Shown: positions 1 to 7,488 of the stretch, in pieces
How positions within the stretch are numbered: the first letter of the stretch is position 1
How the letters are laid out: the number at the start of each line of letters is the position of its first letter
Assembly: GCA_030149965.1 (NCBI GenBank)
Contig: JASLHB010000121.1
Location: 1 to 17,827 of the forward strand
Reading direction: 5' to 3'
Length of the DNA stretch: 17,827 nucleotides
Source: Wohlfahrtiimonas sp.
GTDB lineage: Bacteria > Pseudomonadota > Gammaproteobacteria > Cardiobacteriales > Wohlfahrtiimonadaceae
Made by a program: the position numbers and the translations under genes
Notes under the pieces: model-generated
Databases searched by the model: none
What the model saw: the letters and a program-made list of their open reading frames with translations, nothing else
What the model was told of the DNA's origin: nothing

Positions 1-99
1 CAATGTGCTTGTCATTCCGCCTTGTTGAGCCGCAGCATCTTGTGCATTAGCAACAGTAGTAGAAACAACAGCTAATGATAAAAGTAACGTTCTTAACAT
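1..99 (-). CDS. N-terminus of an exported or membrane protein, possibly YajC (partial)
   Basis: The first 33 codons are present; the rest lies beyond position 1. The ATG at 99-97 has a GGAG Shine-Dalgarno about nine bases upstream. The product begins MLRTLLLSLAVVSTTVANA, a short basic-hydrophobic signal-like segment with a plausible cleavage after ANA, then an Ala/Gln-rich stretch and GGMTSTL. YajC proteins, accessory subunits of the SecDF translocase, often have an Ala/Gln/Gly-rich start, then a Gly-Met-Ser segment leading into a single membrane helix. The fragment resembles that, but the diagnostic helix and the RPQQKR-type motif are outside the window. A different small secreted protein is equally possible. 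It lies downstream of tkt on the same strand and appears to have its own promoter. Confidence 0.55.
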   Translation of the reverse strand, partial: MLRTLLLSLAVVSTTVANAQDAAAQQGGMTSTL

Positions 100-124
100 T
101 GTAAAACTCCAAAAATAAAAAGAT

Positions 125-153
125 GTTATCTCATAATGAGATCGAATTTTCAA
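125..153 (-). promoter_or_regulatory. Candidate promoter with an operator-like palindrome in the spacer
   Basis: Reading the minus strand, a -35-like TTGAAA (153-148) and a -10-like GATAAC (130-125) are 17 bases apart, upstream of the ATG at 99. A perfect 7-1-7 palindrome, ATCTCATAATGAGAT, occupies 128-142 and overlaps the -10 element, a classical position for a repressor. It could also fold as a small hairpin after tkt, but the nearest T-run is not adjacent, so it would be a poor terminator. Confidence 0.35.
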
Positions 154-174
154 AATACAATTGCAACCAGTGAA

Positions 175-2148
175 TTATTTTTGAATTAATTGATCAACGT
201 GTTGATTGATGTTTTCAACTGTAAAGCCAAAAACTTCAAACAATTGTTCAGCAGGTGCTGATGCGCCGAATGTATCAATACCAATCACTGAATCTGCAAA
301 TTCGTACCAGCCACGGGTTGTACCTGCTTCTACTGCCAATACTGGCAAGTTGCCTAATACTGCTGATTTATATGCAGCATCATTTGCGCGGAATAATTCA
401 ACACATGGCATAGATACAACACGAACGTCATCACGAGCTTCAGCTGCTTTCATCGCTAATTCAACTTCTGAACCTGTTGCGATGATTGTTACTTTAGCAT
501 TGGCATTTTCTTTCAATACATAACCGCCTTTTGCAATGTTTGCTAAAGCTTCAGCTGTGCGTGGTTGGAAAGATAATTTTTGACGAGACAATGCCAATAA
601 TGTTGGGTTTTTATCTGATGTTAAACCAGCAGCCCAAGCAGCCATTGTTTCTACTGTATCAGCAGGGCGCCATACATTTAAGTTAGGGATCAAACGTAAA
701 GATTCAACGTGTTCAACTGGTTGATGTGTTGGACCATCTTCACCTAAACCGATTGAATCATGTGTCATTACATAAACAACTTTTTGTTCCATCAATGCGC
801 TCATGCGAATTGCGTTGCGAGCATAATCACTAAATACTAAGAAGGTTGCGCCGTAAGGAATGAAACCGCCATGTAATGCTAAACCATTCATGATTGCAGC
901 CATACCAAATTCACGTACACCATAACGAATGTAGTTACCTTCGCCAGTTGCGATGTCTAAATTTTTGCTTGCTTTGAAGAATGTGTTGTTTGAAGGTGTT
1001 AAGTCTGCTGAACCACCAACAATTTCAGGCAAATGAGATGCTAATGCATCCAATGCATTTTTACTTGCTACACGTGTTGCAATGCTTTCGCCTTTTGCAT
1101 TCACTTCAGTCATTGCATTTGCAATGATTTCATTGAAGTTTTCAGGCAATGCCATGTTCATGCGGCGTAAGAATTCTTTTGCTAATTCTGGGTATTTAGT
1201 TTCGTATTGTGCAAATGCTGCTGCCCAATTTTGTTCAGTTGATAAACCTTTAGCTTTTGCATCCCAATGAGCTGCAACATCTTCAGGTGTTTCAAATGCA
1301 GGTGAAGTCCAGCCCATTTTTTCACGGATTGCCGCAATTTCAGCATCGCCCAATGGCGCACCATGAGTTGCTTCTGAACCTTCTTTAGAAACTGAACCTT
1401 TACCAATTTTAGTTTTACAAATGATTAAAGTTGGTTTTTCTGATTGCGCTTTAGCTTCAGCAATTGCTTTAGAAACAGCTTCAATGTCATGACCATCGAT
1501 TGGGCCAATCACATTCCACTGATAAGCTTCGAAGCGTTGCTTTGTATTGTCTGTGAACCAGCCAGATACATCACCATCGATAGAGATTGCGTTGTCATCG
1601 TACATTGCGATCAATTTGTTTAATTTCAAAGTACCTGCCAAAGCACAAGCTTCGTGAGAGATACCTTCCATCATGCAGCCATCACCCATGAATGTATATG
1701 TGCGGTGATCAACGATGCTGAAATCATCTTTATTGAATTCTGCAGCCAACATTTTTTCTGCCAATGCAAAACCAACAGCATTCGTGATGCCTTGGCCTAA
1801 TGGACCTGTTGTAGTTTCGATGCCAGCGATGAAGCCATGCTCAGGATGGCCCGCTGTTCTTGAGTTCAATTGACGGAAGTTTTTCAAGTCATCAACAGAA
1901 ACATCATAACCTGTCAAATGAAGCAAAGAATACAAAAGCATTGACGCATGGCCGTTTGACAAAATGAAACGATCACGGTTAAAGAAATTTGGATTGCTAG
2001 GATTGTGAGAAAGGTGATTATGCCAAAGTGCATAAGCCATTTCTGCCATGCCCATTGGTGCGCCTGGATGGCCTGAGTTTGCTTGCTGAACTGCATCCAT
2101 ACTTAAAAAACGGATAGCATTAGCACTTTTTTGTTCGATTGACGACAT
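175..2148 (-). CDS. tkt: Transketolase
   Basis: Thiamine-diphosphate enzyme of the non-oxidative pentose phosphate pathway, moving two-carbon ketol units between sugar phosphates in the cytoplasm. The 657-residue product is close to E. coli TktA (663). Active-site residues fall at E. coli numbering plus one: H27 in GHPGAPMGMA, H67, H101 in TAGHPEHG, the cofactor motif GDGCMMEG at 155-162 with D156, and N186. GPLGQG at 115-120 and a VREFGM motif in the pyrimidine-binding domain are also present. The open frame extends 35 codons further (to 2253), but that extension crosses the probable promoter. The chosen ATG follows AAGGA by about eight bases and begins MSSIEQKSANAIRFL, as in the family. It is monocistronic or loosely linked to the gene at 1-99. 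Confidence 0.96.
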   Translation of the reverse strand: MSSIEQKSANAIRFLSMDAVQQANSGHPGAPMGMAEMAYALWHNHLSHNPSNPNFFNRDRFILSNGHASMLLYSLLHLTGYDVSVDDLKNFRQLNSRTAGHPEHGFIAGIETTTGPLGQGITNAVGFALAEKMLAAEFNKDDFSIVDHRTYTFMGDGCMMEGISHEACALAGTLKLNKLIAMYDDNAISIDGDVSGWFTDNTKQRFEAYQWNVIGPIDGHDIEAVSKAIAEAKAQSEKPTLIICKTKIGKGSVSKEGSEATHGAPLGDAEIAAIREKMGWTSPAFETPEDVAAHWDAKAKGLSTEQNWAAAFAQYETKYPELAKEFLRRMNMALPENFNEIIANAMTEVNAKGESIATRVASKNALDALASHLPEIVGGSADLTPSNNTFFKASKNLDIATGEGNYIRYGVREFGMAAIMNGLALHGGFIPYGATFLVFSDYARNAIRMSALMEQKVVYVMTHDSIGLGEDGPTHQPVEHVESLRLIPNLNVWRPADTVETMAAWAAGLTSDKNPTLLALSRQKLSFQPRTAEALANIAKGGYVLKENANAKVTIIATGSEVELAMKAAEARDDVRVVSMPCVELFRANDAAYKSAVLGNLPVLAVEAGTTRGWYEFADSVIGIDTFGASAPAEQLFEVFGFTVENINQHVDQLIQK

Positions 2149-2191
2149 GTTCAAATCCTTAGAATGAATAAATAAGAAAATCAATCTGGCC

Positions 2192-2220
2192 ATTATACTG
2201 AATCTAGCTCGATAAATCAC
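2192..2220 (-). promoter_or_regulatory. Candidate tkt promoter
   Basis: On the minus strand a perfect -10 TATAAT (2197-2192) lies 17 bases after a weak -35 GTGATT (2220-2215). The inferred start of transcription is about 40 bases before the tkt ATG at 2148, which supports that start over the longer open frame. Confidence 0.5.
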
Positions 2221-2301
2221 TGCTTGAAATGTTGATCTGAGATATATTTTCATACATTGATCATTGTTTCATTTGTGGAACAGTTTGTTAGGTGAAAACA
2301 A

Positions 2302-2330
2302 TTCGCATTTAATAAAGATATATTTATAAT
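2302..2330 (+). promoter_or_regulatory. Candidate promoter of the nitroreductase gene
   Basis: TTCGCA (2302-2307), a 17-base spacer and a perfect TATAAT (2325-2330) precede the ATG at 2389. It is divergent from the tkt promoter within the 240-base intergenic region. Confidence 0.45.
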
Positions 2331-2388
2331 CCCTAGCCATGATCTTTGATTTTTATTATATAAACTCACTTTAGTGAAAGGATGAACA

Positions 2389-2985
2389 ATGAGCACTTTT
2401 CAAAACTTATTAGAAAAACGTAGAACAATTTATCAATTGGGTAAGGATGTTGCTTTATCAAAAAATGAAATCACATCTTTAATTAAGAAAGCGGTGAATG
2501 AAGCACCATCAGCATTTCATTCACAAAGTTCCCGTGTGGTTATTTTGTTAGGCGATGAACATACTAAAGTATGGGATATGACAGAAGCACAATTACGTAA
2601 TATCGTACCTGCGGATCAATTTGAGCCAACAAAAGCTCGTATTGATGGTTTTAGAGCGGCATTTGGTACAGTACTGTTTTTTGAAGATCAAAATGTTGTG
2701 AAAGGCTTACAAGAACAATTTCCATTGTATGCGGCGAACTTTCCAAAATGGTCACAAGAATCAACAGCGATTGCACAATATGCAGTTTGGCTGTTGTTAG
2801 CAGAAAGTGATATTGGTGCGAGCATTCAGCATTATAATCCATTGATTGATGCAGATGTTGCAAAAGCATACGGCATTCCTGAATCTTGGACATTGCATGC
2901 ACAAATGCCATTTGGTTCAATTGTTGCGCCAGCGGGTGAAAAATTGCACATAGATGAAGTTGAAAGATTCAAAATATTTGGTTAA
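2389..2985 (+). CDS. Nitroreductase family protein, Frm2-like
   Basis: Predicted FMN-dependent oxidoreductase of 198 residues, the usual size for one nitroreductase domain. The N-terminal KRRTIYQLGK and the APSAFHSQSSRVVILLG segment match the Frm2/YdgI-like branch, where the second segment helps form the FMN pocket. Later landmarks are AAFGTVLFFED, the WSQESTAIAQYAVW helix, IGASIQHYNPLID and a C-terminal MPFGSIVAPAGEK. The physiological substrate cannot be read from sequence; relatives reduce nitroaromatics or quinones, or act in redox and fatty-acid signalling. AAAGGA lies six bases before the ATG. It is a single-gene unit ended by the hairpin at 3021-3051. Confidence 0.88.
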   Translation: MSTFQNLLEKRRTIYQLGKDVALSKNEITSLIKKAVNEAPSAFHSQSSRVVILLGDEHTKVWDMTEAQLRNIVPADQFEPTKARIDGFRAAFGTVLFFEDQNVVKGLQEQFPLYAANFPKWSQESTAIAQYAVWLLLAESDIGASIQHYNPLIDADVAKAYGIPESWTLHAQMPFGSIVAPAGEKLHIDEVERFKIFG

Positions 2986-3020
2986 TTGATTCATTTAACA
3001 TTAATAAATGAATTATATAT

Positions 3021-3051
3021 AAAGGATTATGTGACTACATGATCCTTTTTT
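3021..3051 (+). terminator. Intrinsic terminator after the nitroreductase gene
   Basis: A 12-bp stem (AAAGGATTATGT with ACATGATCCTTT, one wobble pair), a four-base loop GACT and an uninterrupted T-run of six. Confidence 0.85.
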
Positions 3052-3170
3052 ATTGGCTGTGAAAAAGCTTAATTTCGCATCAAAAATGCTAGAAGTGTAG
3101 ATTTTTTGTAGCCTTGCAAGAATGATTGAGGTAGTATCTTGTCTGTTTGATTCAATATAGAAGAGAAGTT

Positions 3171-4571
3171 ATGAGGCTATTTACATCTTTATTATTAATT
3201 GTTTTGGGCTTAGCATCTCCTGCATTTTCAGCAGGATTTGATGGCGCAAGCGCGAGTTTACTGTGGGCAATTCCGTTCGCAGGTATTTTATTATCCATTG
3301 CTATTTTTCCATTGGTTGCAGTGAATATTTGGCATCACCATTTTGGTAAAATTACAGCATTATGGTGTTTAGGATTCATCATTCCATTTGCTATCGCTTT
3401 TGGATTCGTAGAATTAAGTCATGTTGTGGCACATGCGATTTTATTGGAATACATTCCATTCATGGTATTGATCTTTGCACTGTTCACAGTATCAGGCGGG
3501 ATTTATTTAGAAGGTAGCTTAAAAGGTACGCCAAAGTTAAATGCCATCATTTTATTGATTGGTACATTTTTAGCATCTTTCATGGGTACAACAGGCGCAG
3601 CGATGTTATTGATTCGCCCATTATTGCGTGCGAATGAAAATCGTAAACATCGCGTACATATTGTGATTTTCTTTATCTTCTTAGTGGCAAATATTGGCGG
3701 AAGTTTAACACCATTAGGTGATCCACCTTTATTCTTAGGTTTCTTGAAAGGCGTGGATTTCTTCTGGACAATGAAACATATGCTAATGCCATTAGTAATC
3801 ACAACAGCGATTGTATTGGCAATATTCTTTGTGATTGATAGTTATTACTACAAGAGAGAAGCAACTGTTGCTGAAGTATCAATGGCAAAAGTACCGTTCA
3901 GCATTCAAGGTAAATTTAATTTCTTATTTTTAGGCGGGATCATCGTCGGTGTTTTAATCTCAGGATTCTGGAAGCCGGGCGTTGAATTCACAGTTTTAGG
4001 TACGCCAGTTGAATTGCAAAATATTGTTCGTGATGTGATTTTGTTGGCAATGGCGATCATTTCATTGAAAGTAACATCGGCTGAAATTCATAAGAAAAAT
4101 GAATTTGGTTGGGATCCTGTTTTAGAAGTTGCAAAATTATTTGCTGGGATCTTCATTACAATTGCGCCAGTATTGGCAATATTGAAAGCAGGTTCTGATG
4201 GTTCAATGTCTGGCATTGTGAACATGGTTCATGATACAAATGGTGCACCAATTGATAGTATGTATTTTTGGATGACAGGCGCATTGTCTGCATTCTTGGA
4301 TAATGCACCAACATATTTAGTGTTCTTTAACTTGGCTTCTGGTGATGCGCATCACTTGATGACAGATTTGAGCCCAACATTGTTAGCAATTTCTATGGGT
4401 TCTGTATTTATGGGTGCCGTGACTTATATTGGTAATGCACCAAACTTCATGGTGAAAAGTATTGCAACGCAGTCAGGTGTGAATATGCCAACATTCTTTG
4501 GTTATATGAAATGGTCTGTATTAGTGCTTGTGCCTGTATATGTGTTATTGACAGTGATTTTCTTTATCTAG
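3171..4571 (+). CDS. NhaD/CitMHS_2-like sodium:proton antiporter family membrane protein
   Basis: Polytopic inner-membrane transporter of the ion-transporter superfamily, commonly annotated as a sodium:proton antiporter or putative citrate transporter. The 466-residue product starts with a signal-like hydrophobic segment (MRLFTSLLLIVLGLASPAFS) and has about a dozen further hydrophobic segments. The two halves carry related re-entrant-type motifs: FMGTTGAAMLLIRPLL and NIGGSLTPLGDPPLFLG (about residues 136-190), then FLDNAPTYLVFFNLA and TYIGNAPNFMVKS near the C-terminus. This is the inverted-repeat layout of the family. The ion specificity is inferred from the family only. The frame could begin eight codons earlier at a TTG (3147), but the ATG at 3171 directly precedes the signal-like sequence and follows a weak AGAGAAG. 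Monocistronic. Confidence 0.85.
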   Translation: MRLFTSLLLIVLGLASPAFSAGFDGASASLLWAIPFAGILLSIAIFPLVAVNIWHHHFGKITALWCLGFIIPFAIAFGFVELSHVVAHAILLEYIPFMVLIFALFTVSGGIYLEGSLKGTPKLNAIILLIGTFLASFMGTTGAAMLLIRPLLRANENRKHRVHIVIFFIFLVANIGGSLTPLGDPPLFLGFLKGVDFFWTMKHMLMPLVITTAIVLAIFFVIDSYYYKREATVAEVSMAKVPFSIQGKFNFLFLGGIIVGVLISGFWKPGVEFTVLGTPVELQNIVRDVILLAMAIISLKVTSAEIHKKNEFGWDPVLEVAKLFAGIFITIAPVLAILKAGSDGSMSGIVNMVHDTNGAPIDSMYFWMTGALSAFLDNAPTYLVFFNLASGDAHHLMTDLSPTLLAISMGSVFMGAVTYIGNAPNFMVKSIATQSGVNMPTFFGYMKWSVLVLVPVYVLLTVIFFI

Positions 4572-4598
4572 AACGCTCGTAATTAATTGTATTAAATG

Positions 4599-4631
4599 AT
4601 GGCAATCCTATAAAAAGGGTTGCCATTTTTT
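4599..4631 (+). terminator. Intrinsic terminator after the antiporter-like gene
   Basis: A 10-bp stem (ATGGCAATCC with GGGTTGCCAT, one wobble), an eight-base loop and a T-run of six. The downstream arm also contains the -35-like element of the candidate rnpB promoter. Confidence 0.85.
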
Positions 4632-4647
4632 ATGAATAGAGGATAAT
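4620..4647 (+). promoter_or_regulatory. Candidate rnpB promoter embedded in the preceding terminator
   Basis: TTGCCA (4620-4625, five of six matches to consensus), a 16-base spacer and GATAAT (4642-4647). Initiation six to eight bases later falls at about 4654, where the P1 helix of RNase P RNA begins. The two estimates are independent and agree. Confidence 0.6.
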
Positions 4648-4653
4648 CGGCGC

Positions 4654-5003
4654 GTGAGTTGATTGGATTATCGCGCGTAACTTGTTACTCGAGGAAAGTC
4701 CGGGCTCCACGGATCAAAGTGCTAGATAACGTCTAGACGGTGAAAGCCGATGGAAAGTGCTGAAGAAATTAAACCGCCTAAAGATCGCAAGATCTCGGTA
4801 AGGGTGAGAAGGTGCGGTAAGAGCGCACCGTACACGAGGTGACTCTGTGTAGCTGAGGTAAACCCCACTTGGAGCAAGACCAAATAGGAATGCTTATAAC
4901 GTGATCCGCGTTGTATTCGGGTAGGTTGCTTGAGGATATGAGTGATTGTATCCCTAGATGAATGATAATTCTCGACAGAACCCGGCTTATAGATTGACTC
5001 GCA
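4654..5003 (+). ncRNA. rnpB: RNase P RNA, bacterial class A
   Basis: Catalytic RNA that removes 5' leaders from precursor tRNAs together with the RnpA protein. Conserved core blocks appear in the right order: GGAAAGTCCGGGCTCC (4693-4708), a GGTAAGGGTGAGAAGG stretch followed by the GGTGCGGTAAGAGCGCACCG hairpin (4811-4830), GGAGCAAGACCAAATAGG (about 4871-4888), GGGTAGGTTGCTTGAG, CTAGATGAATGA (4954-4965) and GACAGAACCCGGCTTA (4974-4989). The ends were set by P1: GAGTTGAT near 4656-4663 pairs, with wobbles, to ATTGACTC at 4993-5000. A short hairpin with a GCAA tetraloop, GATCGCAAGATC, stands where P12 should be, making that arm compact. The ends may be off by a few bases. Confidence 0.95.
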
Positions 5004-5007
5004 AAAT

Positions 5008-5041
5008 AAAAAAGCCTTCTTAGTAATAAGAAGGCTTTTTT
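5008..5041 (+). terminator. Intrinsic terminator after rnpB
   Basis: GCCTTCTTA, a GTAA loop and TAAGAAGGC form a perfect stem, preceded by an A-run and followed by a T-run of six. The flanking A and T tracts extend the stem and could allow termination on both strands. Confidence 0.88.
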
Positions 5042-5185
5042 ATTGTTTGAATTTATTAATCCATAAAATGATTAAAAAAAGTTATGGCTCACATAGCGAG
5101 GATCAAATAGTTTGAGCAATAGCACAGATGTATACTTACTTCATCCAATCAGTACTGAATATAGAACGATTAAAAGGAATGAATT

Positions 5186-5707
5186 ATGAAGTCATCAGCT
5201 AAAGTTACAGAATTAAATAGAAAAGCCAATTGGGCGCCTACTGCAATTGAAACTGAAGGTGTTGAAAAAATTAGCATAGGTTTAAACCAATTATTGGCCA
5301 ATGTATTCGCGCTATATTTAAAAACTAAAAATTTTCATTGGCATGTGAGTGGTGCACACTTTCGTGAATATCATTTATTGTTGGATGATCAAGCATCAGA
5401 GATTTTAACTATTGTGGATGCAGCAGCTGAGCGTGTTCGTAAAATTGGTCGCAATACATTGCATTCTATTGGTGAAGTTTCACAATTACAGACTATTCAA
5501 GATAATAATGATGTGAATGTTAATGCGCAAAAAATGTTAGAAATATTGATGGAAGATAATCAGCGTTTAGGTGAGGAATTAAGAACATTGCATGCAATTA
5601 CGGATCAATATGATGATTATGCAACAACCAATTTGTTGGATGATTGGATTGATCAAGCAGAGCAACGCGTATGGTTCTTATATGAAACGATTAATGGTCA
5701 TCATTAA
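5186..5707 (+). CDS. dps: Dps family DNA-protection ferritin
   Basis: Forms a dodecameric shell that oxidises and stores iron with peroxide and can coat DNA during starvation or oxidative stress. The 173-residue product has the ferroxidase residues at the same numbers as E. coli Dps (167 residues): H51 in NFHWHVSG, H63 and D67 in EYHLLLDDQ, D78 and E82 in IVDAAAER. The N-terminal tail has Lys and Arg residues (K2, K6, R12, K13), consistent with DNA contact although less basic than in some homologues. An AAAAGGAA Shine-Dalgarno lies just upstream of the ATG. A TATACT at about 5131-5136 without a good -35 could be a stress or activator-dependent -10, but this is weak. It stands alone between rnpB and the Fur-box region; the neighbourhood suggests a role in iron homeostasis. 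Confidence 0.95.
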   Translation: MKSSAKVTELNRKANWAPTAIETEGVEKISIGLNQLLANVFALYLKTKNFHWHVSGAHFREYHLLLDDQASEILTIVDAAAERVRKIGRNTLHSIGEVSQLQTIQDNNDVNVNAQKMLEILMEDNQRLGEELRTLHAITDQYDDYATTNLLDDWIDQAEQRVWFLYETINGHH

Positions 5708-5741
5708 GATGTTCAATTAATCATCGGTTAGAAATAATGAG

Positions 5742-5772
5742 AAAAGAGAAAGATTATTCTTTCTCTTTTTTT
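5742..5772 (+). terminator. Intrinsic terminator after dps
   Basis: A 12-bp perfect stem (AAAAGAGAAAGA with TCTTTCTCTTTT), loop TTAT, and a T-run continuing to 5772. Confidence 0.85.
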
Positions 5773-5793
5773 ATGCTTAACAGTTTGATTATT

Positions 5794-5812
5794 AATTAAG
5801 ATAATCATTATT
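5794..5812 (+). promoter_or_regulatory. Candidate Fur box 1 upstream of tonB
   Basis: AATTAAGATAATCATTATT matches 15 of 19 positions of the classical GATAAT-GATAAT-C-ATTATC Fur consensus, with the central GATAATCATTAT intact. It lies between the dps terminator and the tonB promoter. Confidence 0.6.
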
Positions 5813-5836
5813 GAATGGGAAGGTTAATCAAAATCA

Positions 5837-5855
5837 AATGAGAATAATTGCTATT
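5837..5855 (+). promoter_or_regulatory. Candidate Fur box 2 upstream of tonB
   Basis: AATGAGAATAATTGCTATT matches 15 of 19 positions of the alternative Fur consensus AATGATAATAATTATCATT. It ends five bases before the -35 element of the tonB promoter, so a bound repressor would contact or crowd RNA polymerase. Confidence 0.65.
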
Positions 5856-5859
5856 TGTA

Positions 5860-5888
5860 TTGACATAGCAGATGTAAATGTGAATAAT
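5860..5888 (+). promoter_or_regulatory. tonB-exbB-exbD promoter
   Basis: A perfect -35 TTGACA (5860-5865), a 17-base spacer and AATAAT (5883-5888, five of six). Transcription would begin near 5895, leaving a leader of about 68 bases before the GTG start. Confidence 0.7.
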
Positions 5889-5962
5889 TCAGATCTTAAT
5901 ATTGTTGCTAGCCCTAGCAATGCCTTTAATTTTAAACATTTGAATGCAGAAAAGGAAAGATT

Positions 5963-6718
5963 GTGCCGTTACGAAATTACAAAACAAGCAAAGTATTGGT
6001 AGTGATCGCAATGTTAGCCGTTTTTTTATTTCATGGTGGACTTCTTTATGCTGTGACTTATGTTGGTGGGCGCAATGATACGCAAATTATGTTAGAGCCT
6101 TCTCCAATGGTTATGCATCAAATTAGTTTAGCAGGTGTTGATCAAGCCGAAGAAGTGACGAATCAACATGATGATGAAGAAGTTCTCAGTGAACCGACAG
6201 AGCCTGAAGAAGAGGTTAAGGAAGAGATCAAAGAGGAAGTCGTTGAAGAAAAAGTTGAGGAAGTACCTAAAGAACCTGTGATAGAAGAAGTTAAAGAAGA
6301 AATCATTGCAGTCAAAGAGCCAACGCCTCAAGCACCAAAAATTCAAGAGAAAAAGAAAGAGAAGCCAAAACCAAAGTCACAGCAGAAAAAACAAGAGGCA
6401 AAGCCTCAGCCAAAACGTCAATCTCAGCGCGTGGAAAATAAAGTTTTTACGCCGAGTCAATTGCCATCATTCAATAGACCTGCGCCATCGTATCCTAGAT
6501 CTGCGCAAATGAGGCGAATCACGGGCACAGTAATCTTATTAATCAAAATTAATGAGCAAGGCAAAGCAGCTTCTGTGAAGTTGGAAAAATCATCTGGCAA
6601 TGAACAATTAGATAATGCGGCTATCAAGGCGGCATATAGAGTGAACTCTAAGCCTTATATTGTCGATGGCAAGCCACAGTCAATTACTGTCAGAGTTCCA
6701 TACCAATTTGCTCTTTAG
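5963..6718 (+). CDS. tonB: Energy transducer TonB
   Basis: Spans the periplasm and passes proton-motive-force energy from ExbB-ExbD to outer-membrane receptors for siderophores, haem or vitamin B12. The 251 residues comprise a short basic cytoplasmic start, one membrane helix (about 10-31) containing H24 in FLFHGG, the counterpart of the essential TonB membrane histidine, then a long Glu/Pro/Lys-rich spacer (about 70-155; acidic first, Lys/Gln-rich later). The C-terminal TonB domain (about 165-251) has SYPRSAQ, ITGTVILLIKINEQGK, SSGNEQLDNAAI and a final VRVPYQFAL. The start is GTG, with AAAGGAAAG a few bases upstream; no ATG fits. It leads the tonB-exbB-exbD operon, 36 bases before exbB, and Fur control is likely. 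Confidence 0.94.
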   Translation: MPLRNYKTSKVLVVIAMLAVFLFHGGLLYAVTYVGGRNDTQIMLEPSPMVMHQISLAGVDQAEEVTNQHDDEEVLSEPTEPEEEVKEEIKEEVVEEKVEEVPKEPVIEEVKEEIIAVKEPTPQAPKIQEKKKEKPKPKSQQKKQEAKPQPKRQSQRVENKVFTPSQLPSFNRPAPSYPRSAQMRRITGTVILLIKINEQGKAASVKLEKSSGNEQLDNAAIKAAYRVNSKPYIVDGKPQSITVRVPYQFAL

Positions 6719-6754
6719 AATTTTATAAATTTATTTACACAAAAAGGAAAGTAC

Positions 6755-7486
6755 ATGCAACCAGAAGTTACAGGATTGGGTTTTGAGAATTTTATCGGCC
6801 AAGCAGATATGTTGAGTAAAGTACTCTTTATTATTTTAATTGTGATGTCTGTTGTTTCATGGTTGATTATCTTTCTGAAGGCTTTGCAAGGCATGTCAGA
6901 AAAGCGTCATACTAAAAAATTCTTAAAGATGTTTTGGAGCGCTAAATCAGTGGATGATATTGATGGCTATTTAATGGAGCATACGCCAAATAATTACCAC
7001 GAAATTTTAACGGACGCTGGTGTGCATGCGGTGCAACGTTATAAGAAAACTCATGGCAATTCTTTACGAGATAGTGGTTCATTAAGTGAAATTATCACGC
7101 GCGCTTTAAGCACAAAATTAGATGAAATTAATTTGCGTTGTGAAAATGGTGTAACTGCTTTGGCGGCGATTTCTGCAACAGCGCCATTTGTGGGATTATT
7201 TGGTACGGTTTATGGGATTTATCATGCATTGATTGAAATTGGATCAACAGGCGCAGGTACGATTGATAAAATCGCAGGTCCAGTTGGTGAAGCATTGATT
7301 ATGACAGGCCTGGGTTTAGCGGTTGCTATTCCTGCAGTATTAGCGCATAGCTGGGTGATTAGACGCAATCAAGTAACAGTTGGTAAATTGGATTCATTTG
7401 CATATGAATTATTGAATTTATTGGGTGGCGAATGTGTTCATTGTAATAATGATTGCTGTGATAAGAGTCAAACAAAAGGAGCATAA
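6755..7486 (+). CDS. exbB: Biopolymer transporter ExbB with a cysteine-rich C-terminal tail
   Basis: Proton-channel subunit of the TonB energising complex in the inner membrane, MotA/TolQ/ExbB family. The 243 residues, close to E. coli ExbB (244), have a first helix at about 22-42, a cytoplasmic loop, and two later helices at about 133-157 and 177-203. These carry AISATAPFVGLFGTVYGI (138-155) and the GPVGEALIMTGLGLAVAIPAV block, where E180 corresponds to the conserved channel glutamate. The tail is unusual: GGECVHCNNDCCDKSQTKGA places C227, C230, C234 and C235 within nine residues, a CxxC-x3-CC arrangement that could bind metal or be redox active. AAAAAGGAAA precedes the ATG. It is the second gene of the operon, two bases before exbD. 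Confidence 0.93.
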   Translation: MQPEVTGLGFENFIGQADMLSKVLFIILIVMSVVSWLIIFLKALQGMSEKRHTKKFLKMFWSAKSVDDIDGYLMEHTPNNYHEILTDAGVHAVQRYKKTHGNSLRDSGSLSEIITRALSTKLDEINLRCENGVTALAAISATAPFVGLFGTVYGIYHALIEIGSTGAGTIDKIAGPVGEALIMTGLGLAVAIPAVLAHSWVIRRNQVTVGKLDSFAYELLNLLGGECVHCNNDCCDKSQTKGA

Positions 7487-7488
7487 TC

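Noticed and set aside
2149..2253. 35-codon N-terminal extension of transketolase
   Set aside because: It lies upstream of a good ribosome site and spans the probable -10 and -35 elements; the family N-terminus begins at the ATG at 2148.
3147..3170. TTG start eight codons before the antiporter-like gene's ATG
   Set aside because: No Shine-Dalgarno precedes it, and the signal-like segment begins naturally at the ATG at 3171.
5093..5122. Three ATAG elements before dps as an OxyR site
   Set aside because: Their spacing (14 and 12 bases) does not fit the OxyR pattern of alternating ATAG and CTAT at about 11-base intervals.
5811..6002. 63-codon open frame before tonB
   Set aside because: It covers a Fur-box-like site and the tonB promoter, overlaps the tonB start in another frame and has no protein-like features.
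6128..6346. 72-codon minus-strand frame rich in Phe and Leu
   Set aside because: It is the antisense of the Glu/Lys-rich TonB spacer; the composition is fully explained by that repetitive coding sequence.
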